This document shows positions 31,778 through 38,239 of a stretch of DNA of 38,239 nt, one piece after another. Made by a program: the position numbers and the translations under genes. The notes beneath the pieces are model-generated. The model was not told the DNA's origin. It worked only from the letters and a program-made list of their open reading frames with translations, and ran no database searches. The stretch spans positions 1 to 38,239 of the forward strand of contig SUZK01000011.1 of assembly GCA_015059955.1 (NCBI GenBank). The letters run 5' to 3'. The DNA comes from Rikenellaceae bacterium (GTDB lineage Bacteria; Bacteroidota; Bacteroidia; Bacteroidales; Rikenellaceae). Numbering within the stretch: position 1 is the first letter of the stretch; each line of letters begins with the position of its first letter.

Positions 31778-33073
31778 ATGCAACAAGTAGAACTTTGGAT
31801 GGTAATTCCATTTGTGGTTATGCTCCTGACCATCGCTATTGCCCCATTAGCGGCGGAGCATCTGTGGGAGAGTAATCGCAATAAACTCATCTTTACGTTT
31901 GCAATTTCGGTGGTGACAATCGTCCTGCTGTCATCTTATGGTTTGGGTAGTGCAATCGCACACAACGTGCTCTATGACTACATCCCATTCATTATGCTTC
32001 TGTTAGCCCTCTTTGTGGTGACAGGTGGCATACATATTCGCGGTGATATCACGGCGACACCTTTGGTTAATACCTTCATATTGGCTGCAGGCTTCGTGAT
32101 GGCCTCGATTATGGGTACTACAGGTGCAGCTATGTTGCTCATCCGTCCACTACTACAAATTAATCAGCAGCGTGTACATAGGGTACATACAGTTCTCTTC
32201 TTTATTGCGTTGGTTGCCAACTGCGGTGGTGTGTTAACCCCTCTTGGTGATCCTCCATTGTTCTTGCTATACCTTAAGGGTGCACCTTTCGAGTGGTTCT
32301 CGTCAATGTTCTTGGAGTGGCTTACGGTTGGAATATTGTTGTTAACTATCTACATGATTTTGGACCGCCACTATTATGCTAAGGAGCCTGCTGAGGCTCG
32401 TAAGAGAGACTTGGAGGAGCATGAACCATTGAGAATTGTTGGTGCACGTAACTTCCTCCTCCTCGGTATGGTTATCGCGTCGGTGTTGTTCCTCAATAGT
32501 AGTTATATCCCAGCTATGGGTGAGCACGATGCGCCTTTCTACGTCAAGTTCTTGCGCGAGATAGCTCTTGCCATTATCATCGTTTTGTCGCTTGTTATGA
32601 CCAAGCGTACAGTACGTCAGGCTAATAACTTTACGTGGGCACCAATTCTTGAGGTGGCAATCCTCTTTGTTGGTATCTTCGTCACGATGACTCCTGCGAT
32701 GATGTATCTAAATGCTCACGCTACATCATTGGGCCTCACTGAGTCATGGCAGTTCTACTACTCAACAGGTATGCTATCGTCGTTCCTCGATAATGCGCCT
32801 ACGGCTGTTGCCTTCCACACTGTGGCTGGCGGCCTTGGTGGCGCGGCTGAGGTTGCTGGTATCCCCGAAGTGTTGCTCACTGCAATATCACTCGGTGCGG
32901 TATTCTTTGGCGCGATGACATATATCGGCAATGGTCCTAACTTCATGGTTAAGGCTATCGCTGAGCAGGAGGGTGTCAAGATGCCATCGTTCTTCGGTTA
33001 CATGCTTAAGTTCTCATTGGTGGTACTTTTGCCCGTATATATCATTGTGCAGTTGATATTCCTGCCATTTTAA
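31778..33073 (+). CDS. nhaD: NhaD-type sodium:proton antiporter
   Basis: A 431-residue inner-membrane transporter of the NhaD/ArsB (ion transporter) superfamily with about 11-12 hydrophobic helices. Family marks are GGVLTPLGDPPLFLLYL, MGTTGAAMLLIRPLL and SSFLDNAPTAVAFH. NhaD exports Na+ (and Li+) in exchange for protons. Membrane topology was judged by eye. Confidence 0.9.
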   Translation: MQQVELWMVIPFVVMLLTIAIAPLAAEHLWESNRNKLIFTFAISVVTIVLLSSYGLGSAIAHNVLYDYIPFIMLLLALFVVTGGIHIRGDITATPLVNTFILAAGFVMASIMGTTGAAMLLIRPLLQINQQRVHRVHTVLFFIALVANCGGVLTPLGDPPLFLLYLKGAPFEWFSSMFLEWLTVGILLLTIYMILDRHYYAKEPAEARKRDLEEHEPLRIVGARNFLLLGMVIASVLFLNSSYIPAMGEHDAPFYVKFLREIALAIIIVLSLVMTKRTVRQANNFTWAPILEVAILFVGIFVTMTPAMMYLNAHATSLGLTESWQFYYSTGMLSSFLDNAPTAVAFHTVAGGLGGAAEVAGIPEVLLTAISLGAVFFGAMTYIGNGPNFMVKAIAEQEGVKMPSFFGYMLKFSLVVLLPVYIIVQLIFLPF

Positions 33074-33124
33074 CAAGAGATGTTTAACAAGTTGTAATTT
33101 AAGCGACACTCATATATGCTAAAG

Positions 33125-33811
33125 ATGAAAAAAATCCTATCAGCACTCATCGTCGTAGCCATCGTAGGTGCGGTATCTTGTAAAAGTGATGAGAAGACCA
33201 CTGCGAAGCAACCAACAATGTCGGCGAGCATCGACTCCATGTCGTATGCCTATGGTATGGAGCTGGGACGGATGCTGATGGATATTGACTCGATGCTTAA
33301 TATCGATATGGTGTGTATGGGTATTAGCGATATGTATAAGGCCACGCCCAAGTTGAGCCTCGATGAGGCGCGCTTCGCAATGTTGAAGTATAAGCACTAC
33401 GATAACTATGAGCGTGTGCAGCGCTATGAGAAGAAGTTTCTTGCAGATCTACGTGCCAAGGACCGTAACTACTTTGCTACGAACTCGGGCTTGACATATA
33501 AGATTGCCAAGATGGGCGATACGAAGCGAGTGCCACGAACACCAAAGGATACTGTTCAAATTATGTATCGAGTGTTGGATGGTAACCGTGTGGTGGATAC
33601 AACTTACTACCGCAACGATACGCTACGTTTGGCTAATGGTGATATGCCTAAGGGCTTGCAGGAGGCGGCTCGCCTTGTTGGTCGTGGTGGTCATGTGGAG
33701 GCGTGGTTGCCATCGTCGTTGGCATTTGGCTCGGTGGGTTGCGATTCGTTGGGTGTTAAGCCTAACACGATGCTATATTATGAACTTAAACTTATCGAAG
33801 TAGAAAAATAG
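33125..33811 (+). CDS. FKBP-type peptidyl-prolyl isomerase-like lipoprotein
   Basis: A lipoprotein of about 228 residues with lipobox VGAVSC and an FKBP N-terminal dimerisation-like segment (SYAYGMELGRML), then an FKBP domain ending WLPSSLAFGSVGCDSLGVKPNTMLYYELKLIEV. These fit periplasmic prolyl isomerases. Some PPIase active-site aromatics seem changed, so catalysis is unsure. The start at 33125 (MKKILS) is preferred to 33116. The next gene begins 5 nt after its stop. Confidence 0.83.
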   Translation: MKKILSALIVVAIVGAVSCKSDEKTTAKQPTMSASIDSMSYAYGMELGRMLMDIDSMLNIDMVCMGISDMYKATPKLSLDEARFAMLKYKHYDNYERVQRYEKKFLADLRAKDRNYFATNSGLTYKIAKMGDTKRVPRTPKDTVQIMYRVLDGNRVVDTTYYRNDTLRLANGDMPKGLQEAARLVGRGGHVEAWLPSSLAFGSVGCDSLGVKPNTMLYYELKLIEVEK

Positions 33812-33816
33812 AGACT

Positions 33817-35076
33817 ATGAATAGAGTATTTAGAGCGTTGTCACTCATGGTGGCGGTAATTGCAGTGTCTTGTGCTGCTCCCCAAAAGAAGAATAGCAAA
33901 GAGACGGTTAGTGCACCTGTCGATAAGATGTACTTTCTTGCGGCTGAAAATTGCATATATAATGACGAGAACGCCGAGTTTGATACATTGTCATATGTCG
34001 TGGGTATGAACTATGGCCTGCTTGCACAGTCGACATATCTTGATGCAGGTTACGATAGAGAGGCGTTTCGTGATGGCTTCTTTGAGGTGCTTGATGCATC
34101 CAAGATTGACTACAATGCGATGCGTAACACGCTTGTATATGTCGACGAGTTTGGGTCGACTCGCTATGTGCCATATATGCAGACGAAGCAACGTAATGCC
34201 TTCTTGAAGACCATAAATCCCGATGCTATGACTGTCACACCTATTCTATATAACGAGGAGTTCAACGAGGAGAAGGTGTCAGCTGCGATGGGCCGATATA
34301 TGGCTGGACAGTTGAGACATATGCAGTTGCCTCTAAATCGACACTGGATTGAGACGGCTATCAATGACTCATATAGCCTCGAGAATATGAATATGGTCGA
34401 TAGTGTCATGCGAATATCACAGGCGGACTTCAGAGCAACTATGGGTAGCCATGTGTTCAGTCAGTCTATTAAGGATAGACTTGCTGAGAAGTGTGATAAG
34501 TGGCTAAAGAAGATCTCGGAGAAGGATGGTATTTGCGAGTATCGTCCCGACGAGGACTCCGATGTACTGTATTATAGAATTGATGTGCCAGGTGGAGATG
34601 TGCGTGCCACTAAGGGCTGCGACTCAATCTATTTCGACTATGCGCTGTATAATAGCCACGGACTACTTTTGGAGTCATCCGAGGAGATGGTAAAGGCGTA
34701 TGACAGATATGCTGAGCGCATAACTAATGATGAGAGTATCTCTGAGGAGCAGCGTGCAAAGATTATAGCAAATGTGGATAAGATGCGCAACGAGGCACTC
34801 TCTGGAGGGGTGATTGTTGACAACCTAAAGCAAAAGGTTTTGGCTGGATGCGTCAAAGAGATAGGTGCGGGCGGTAAAATGACCGTATGGATGCCTGCGT
34901 CATATGTGCCTAAGGGCTCTCAAAATAATGCCTACACCAACGATGGTATGGTTATGACTATTAATCTTCGTAGAGTAGTGCCACAGAAAGAGGTTGCATC
35001 TGTGCCCATGCCTACAATTACAAAGCGCGTACCATCTAAGAGTACTGCAACTAAACTCATGGTTAATGCTCAGTAG
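33817..35076 (+). CDS. FKBP-related lipoprotein, probably degenerate
   Basis: A 419-residue lipoprotein with lipobox AVSC, partner of the gene upstream. Two FKBP-N-like helical segments are seen (LSYVVGMNYGLL near 55 and AAMGRYMAGQLRHM near 155). A C-terminal FKBP-like part ends in WMPASYVPKGSQNN and MVMTINLRRV, but has a long helical insertion and few PPIase active-site residues. It may act as a chaperone without isomerase activity. It ends in a bidirectional terminator. Confidence 0.72.
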   Translation: MNRVFRALSLMVAVIAVSCAAPQKKNSKETVSAPVDKMYFLAAENCIYNDENAEFDTLSYVVGMNYGLLAQSTYLDAGYDREAFRDGFFEVLDASKIDYNAMRNTLVYVDEFGSTRYVPYMQTKQRNAFLKTINPDAMTVTPILYNEEFNEEKVSAAMGRYMAGQLRHMQLPLNRHWIETAINDSYSLENMNMVDSVMRISQADFRATMGSHVFSQSIKDRLAEKCDKWLKKISEKDGICEYRPDEDSDVLYYRIDVPGGDVRATKGCDSIYFDYALYNSHGLLLESSEEMVKAYDRYAERITNDESISEEQRAKIIANVDKMRNEALSGGVIVDNLKQKVLAGCVKEIGAGGKMTVWMPASYVPKGSQNNAYTNDGMVMTINLRRVVPQKEVASVPMPTITKRVPSKSTATKLMVNAQ

Positions 35077-35101
35077 TATAAGACGCTGAGTGTGAGTGAA
35101 C

Positions 35102-35141
35102 GAGATAGGCCCAAAGAACAATCGGTCTTTGGGCCTATCTC
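35102..35141. terminator. Bidirectional terminator
   Basis: A perfect 16-bp stem (35102-35117 with 35126-35141), 8-nt loop, between convergent genes. Confidence 0.88.
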
Positions 35142-35149
35142 TATGCGCT

Positions 35150-35932
35150 TTATTCGTGGTCGCAGTGTGGACAGTGGGCGTGGTTGCCTAAGACCGTATG
35201 CGGAATGTTGCCGTGTGTGATAATCTGTATTGGGCAGTCGTAGTTTTGAAGTTGCTCTGCGGTGATTATATTCGAGTCGTGGCGATGAACATGGCGGTTT
35301 ACGCAGACGATTGAGCGTACAACACTCGATATGGTGCCCAAGTCATGTGATACCATGATGATAGCCATCCTCTCAGATAGATGGTGCAGGATGTTGTAGA
35401 GCTCATTCTCGAAGCGGTTGTCCACAAAGTTGGTAGGCTCATCGAGTACCAGAAGCTTAGGCTTAGAGGCTATTGCTCGGCAGAGCATCACGCGTTGCTG
35501 CTGACCTCCTGATAACTCGCCTATTGCACGATGTTTGAACTCTTTAAGCGATACAAGCTCAAGTAGTTCGTCAACACGCATCTTATCCTCTTTGCAGTAT
35601 CTTTTAAATATGCCACGCTCTGACTGCAAGCCCGAAAGTATCACCTCGCCAACAGATATCGGAAAGCTGCGGTCGAAGTTTGATACTTGTGGCAGATAGC
35701 CAATGTGGGGTTTGCCGCCACGACATATTGTTGGCGAATACTCGATTGCTCCACTATATGGGAGAATCCCCATTATGGCCTTAACCAATGTGCTCTTGCC
35801 ACCGCCATTAGGACCTATGATACCTATGAAGTCATCGGCGTATATGTCTAAGTTCACGTGCTCAAGGGCTGTAACTTTGTCGTAGCTGGCCTTGAGGTTG
35901 CGGATGGCTATGTATCTCTCGTGACTACTCAT
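35150..35932 (-). CDS. znuC: Zinc/manganese-type ABC transporter ATPase
   Basis: A 260-residue ATPase with Walker A GPNGGGKST at 40-48, signature LSGGQQQR, Walker B LLVLDEPTNFVD and switch His in MVSHD. The C-terminal tail is rich in His and Cys (ending HAHCPHCDHE), a possible metal-sensing segment. It overlaps the binding-protein gene by 8 nt. No permease gene follows: a terminator and a convergent gene lie downstream. Confidence 0.9.
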   Translation of the reverse strand: MSSHERYIAIRNLKASYDKVTALEHVNLDIYADDFIGIIGPNGGGKSTLVKAIMGILPYSGAIEYSPTICRGGKPHIGYLPQVSNFDRSFPISVGEVILSGLQSERGIFKRYCKEDKMRVDELLELVSLKEFKHRAIGELSGGQQQRVMLCRAIASKPKLLVLDEPTNFVDNRFENELYNILHHLSERMAIIMVSHDLGTISSVVRSIVCVNRHVHRHDSNIITAEQLQNYDCPIQIITHGNIPHTVLGNHAHCPHCDHE

Positions 35933-36785
35933 TATTGCTGCATATTATCTCCGTAACGCGCTCAATCTCAGTGATTATATCCGCGGCCAAAGGGTTGGTC
36001 TCGACGATGCTTGCGTTAAGCTCATTGGCGATAGCCGAAACCTTATCGGCGCTATATTGAGGCTGGTGGAAGATTACCGTTGTGCCCATCTTGCGACCTT
36101 TGTTGCAGAGTGATGTTAGCTGCTTTGGGGTGGGCTCCTTGCCATCGTGCTCAATGGCTATCTGCTCGATACCATAGTCACGTGCGTAGTATGTATATGC
36201 AGGGTGGTATATCATGATGGCTTTCACGCCACTCTCAGCAATGCGCTCTTGACACGCCTTGTCGAGCTTGTCGATGCGCTCAATAAGTCTATCCGCTGCC
36301 TCGGCATACTCGGGATTGTCGGGAAACTCCTTTACAACTATTGCGCGTGCTGTCTTAACCATTGTGCGTAGAGCCTTGGGCGATGTCCATATATGTGGGT
36401 CTATGCCATGCTGATGGTTGCCGTGGTGGTGTGAGCAGCTACCCTCGATAAGCTCGATGCCCTTGCTAAGGTCTACGATTTTGCCATCATCCTCTATGCG
36501 GTCGACGATGGATTGCTCGAAGTCGATTAGGCCGGTGGTGAATATTAGTCGTGACTCGTTAACCTGAGCTAACTGACGCGCCGTCGGTTCATATGTCTCG
36601 GGACTTGCACCGTCAGGTACAATCACCTCCACGTTAAAGTCGCCACATGTAATCTCGTTGATGATAGCCTTGAGAGGCGTTATCGTGACATAGATTGTCT
36701 TGTCTGCCTTGTTCTCGCGCTTTAACGAACATCCTGAAAGTATGATTAATGCCGTTAGGAATATAGTTATTTTTCTCATTGTCAT
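35925..36785 (-). CDS. znuA: Zinc/manganese-type ABC transporter binding lipoprotein
   Basis: A 286-residue cluster A-I substrate-binding protein. The lipobox LSGC gives a lipid-anchored protein. A short His-rich loop (CSHHHGNHQHGIDPHIW) precedes the conserved DPHIW metal ligand; a further histidine ligand is in IYHPAYTY. The His-rich loop points to zinc more than manganese. Start 36785 or the next in-frame ATG at 36779; a TAACTTTG -7 box lies at 36799-36806. Confidence 0.9.
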   Translation of the reverse strand: MTMRKITIFLTALIILSGCSLKRENKADKTIYVTITPLKAIINEITCGDFNVEVIVPDGASPETYEPTARQLAQVNESRLIFTTGLIDFEQSIVDRIEDDGKIVDLSKGIELIEGSCSHHHGNHQHGIDPHIWTSPKALRTMVKTARAIVVKEFPDNPEYAEAADRLIERIDKLDKACQERIAESGVKAIMIYHPAYTYYARDYGIEQIAIEHDGKEPTPKQLTSLCNKGRKMGTTVIFHQPQYSADKVSAIANELNASIVETNPLAADIITEIERVTEIICSNNE

Positions 36786-36798
36786 AATTTTTGTTTGG

Positions 36799-36806
36799 CA
36801 AAGTTA
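36799..36806 (-). promoter_or_regulatory. -7 box of znuAC
   Basis: TAACTTTG on the minus strand, 14 nt upstream of the first ATG. No Zur operator can be identified by eye. Confidence 0.55.
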
Positions 36807-36825
36807 TAAAAAAATACGAATATAT

Positions 36826-36856
36826 TTTGAATTATCATAGAAAATTTCGATATTTG
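36826..36856 (+). promoter_or_regulatory. Imperfect promoter of flavodiiron gene
   Basis: TTTG at 36826-36829 and GATATTTG at 36849-36856, gap 19 nt. The -7 box has G for T at its first base. Confidence 0.5.
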
Positions 36857-36883
36857 TACTCAAAACTTAAAAACTATTGCTAA

Positions 36884-38050
36884 ATGATTAAGAACATAAC
36901 AGAGAAGATAAAGTATATCGGTGTTGACGATACCGATATTGACCTCTTTGAGAGCCAGTATGTAGTGCCTGATGGCGTGTCGTATAACTCATACCTTATT
37001 CTCGACGAGAAGGTGACTGTGATGGATACGGTTGACTTGCGCAAGGCAGATGAGTGGCTTGCTAATCTTGAGCAGGCGCTCGATGGTCGTACTCCCGATT
37101 ACCTTGTTGTGCAACATCTCGAGCCAGACCATGCAGGCACCATCGCAAAGGCGGTGGAGAAGTATCCTGCGATGGTTGTTGTAGCATCGGAGCGTGCTGT
37201 GAAGATGTTGCCTCAGTTCTTCTATGATACTAATTTTGAAGGACGTACCATGGGTGTTAAGGAGGGCGATACACTATCGCTTGGCGGCCGTACGCTACAC
37301 TTTGCCATGGCTCCTATGGTGCACTGGCCAGAGGTTATGGTGACGTATGATAGCACTGATAAGGTGCTATTCTCGGCTGATGGCTTTGGTAAGTTTGGTG
37401 CGTTGAGCTGCGATGGAGAGTGGGCATGCGAGGCTCGTCGCTACTACTTCAATATCTGCGGTAAGTATGGCGCGCCTGTGCAGGCTCTTCTCAAGAAGGC
37501 AGCTGCCCTTGATATACAGATTATCTGCCCATTACATGGTCCAATCCTTACGGAGAACCTCGGCTACTATATTGGCTTGTATGACACATGGAGCAAGTAT
37601 GGTGTTGAGAAGGAGGGTGTGCTCGTTGCTTATGCGTCTATCCACGGTAATACCGCGGAGGTGGCTCGTAAATTTGCAGATATCCTTCGTGAGAAGGGAG
37701 CTAAGGAGGTTGTGGTTATGGATCTCTCGCGTGACGACATGGCTGAGGCAGTCGAGGCTGCATTTACATATGGTAAGATGGCTATTGCCGCAGCGTCGTA
37801 TGATGCAGATGTCTTCCCTCCAATGCACGACTTCTTGCATCACCTTGCCATCAAGAACTTCTGCAACCGCCGTGTAGCTGTCATCGAGAATGGTTCGTGG
37901 GCACCATCAGCAGGTAAGGCTATGCGAAATATATTGAGCAGCTGCAAGGGCTTGGATGTAATTGAGGACACGGTGACTATCACATCGCGAATGAAACCTC
38001 AGGATATTCCTGCCTTAGAGAGCTTGGCAGATCAGCTATTGGCTGAGTAA
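36884..38050 (+). CDS. Flavodiiron protein (FprA-type A flavoprotein)
   Basis: The 388-residue protein has an N-terminal metallo-beta-lactamase-fold diiron domain and a C-terminal flavodoxin domain. Iron ligands are in HLEPDHAG (H78, E80, D82, H83), PMVHWPE, SADGFG and CPLHGP. The FMN-binding loop is ASIHGNTAEVA. There is no rubredoxin extension, so it is class A. Such enzymes reduce O2 to water or NO to N2O in anaerobes, protecting them during oxygen or nitrosative stress. Monocistronic and followed by a terminator. Confidence 0.95.
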   Translation: MIKNITEKIKYIGVDDTDIDLFESQYVVPDGVSYNSYLILDEKVTVMDTVDLRKADEWLANLEQALDGRTPDYLVVQHLEPDHAGTIAKAVEKYPAMVVVASERAVKMLPQFFYDTNFEGRTMGVKEGDTLSLGGRTLHFAMAPMVHWPEVMVTYDSTDKVLFSADGFGKFGALSCDGEWACEARRYYFNICGKYGAPVQALLKKAAALDIQIICPLHGPILTENLGYYIGLYDTWSKYGVEKEGVLVAYASIHGNTAEVARKFADILREKGAKEVVVMDLSRDDMAEAVEAAFTYGKMAIAAASYDADVFPPMHDFLHHLAIKNFCNRRVAVIENGSWAPSAGKAMRNILSSCKGLDVIEDTVTITSRMKPQDIPALESLADQLLAE

Positions 38051-38073
38051 TTGCTGTAATTGTAATAAAGATA

Positions 38074-38117
38074 AAAACCCATCTAACATCACGTTAGATG
38101 GGTTTTGCTTTTTGGTA
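38074..38117 (+). terminator. Terminator of flavodiiron gene
   Basis: A 14-bp stem (38074-38087 with 38093-38106), 5-nt loop, followed by a T-rich tail that runs into the terminal repeat. Confidence 0.9.
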
Positions 38118-38238
38118 ATGATGCAAAAAGCGGCGCTTGGGATAATAAATAAGTAACTGAATATTTGTAAATTACAGCGATATTTTAGAGATTAGTAGAA
38201 AATGTTTTCTACTAATCTCTATTTTTATGTCAAAATCT
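38114..38238. repeat. Right copy of 125-bp terminal inverted repeat
   Basis: Exact reverse complement of 1-125, including the 17-bp perfect hairpin (38186-38202 with 38205-38221). Confidence 0.9.
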
Positions 38239-38239
38239 C

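Overview
The window is a chromosomal segment of a Bacteroidota bacterium, most likely a gut Bacteroidales and possibly Rikenellaceae/Alistipes-like (genus inferred, not proven). Evidence: many TAnnTTTG -7 boxes, often with a TTTG about 19-20 nt upstream and no Shine-Dalgarno need; a DUF4295-rpmG-rpmB cluster; a NusB of 311 aa; BACON, DUF5689 and DUF1573 proteins; and a one-piece tmRNA with tag GNNNYALAA. Both ends carry the same 125-bp sequence in opposite orientation, each with a 17-bp perfect hairpin, so the segment is bounded by copies of a repeat.

Layout. 1-1228: boundary repeat and ruvB. 1568-11443: a five-gene operon of secreted or surface proteins: BACON/OB-fold lipoprotein, DNA/RNA non-specific endonuclease, endonuclease/exonuclease/phosphatase-family enzyme, TonB-dependent receptor and DUF5689 lipoprotein. 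It looks like an extracellular nucleic-acid degradation and import locus. 11616-15464: GH20 hexosaminidase followed 12 nt later by transmembrane Ser/Thr kinase K1. 15601-17917 (minus): nusB, DUF1573 and two yajC paralogues. 18153-18553: tmRNA. 18828-22293: ftsE-like ATPase, C_GCxxG_C_C protein, solo HSDR_N protein, panC-panD and thioredoxin. 22480-24120: second transmembrane kinase K2. 24121-24836: 279-bp-period repeats ending in tRNA-Leu(UAA). 24982-25593: DUF4295, rpmG, rpmB. 25867-30468 (minus): pncB, cinA, a divergent pyrD-like gene, pdxB. 30564-35076: arginase-fold protein with altered metal ligands, NhaD, FKBP-like lipoproteins. 35150-38050: zinc-type ABC ATPase and binding protein without a permease, then a flavodiiron protein.

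Most interesting signal. K1 and K2 have unrelated-looking kinase domains but nearly the same transmembrane helix and C-terminal DUF1566/Lcl_C-like (C-type-lectin-related) sensor. In the last part of that sensor (18 aligned codons, 15384-15437 and 24040-24093), 12 codons differ by 17 substitutions, all at codon positions 1 or 2 and none at position 3. Flanking codons differ often at position 3. This is the footprint expected of a diversity-generating retroelement (DGR) rewriting AAY-type codons. No reverse transcriptase or template repeat is in the window, so the DGR would have to act from elsewhere. The inferred system is a set of membrane receptor kinases with targeted hypervariable periplasmic sensor domains.
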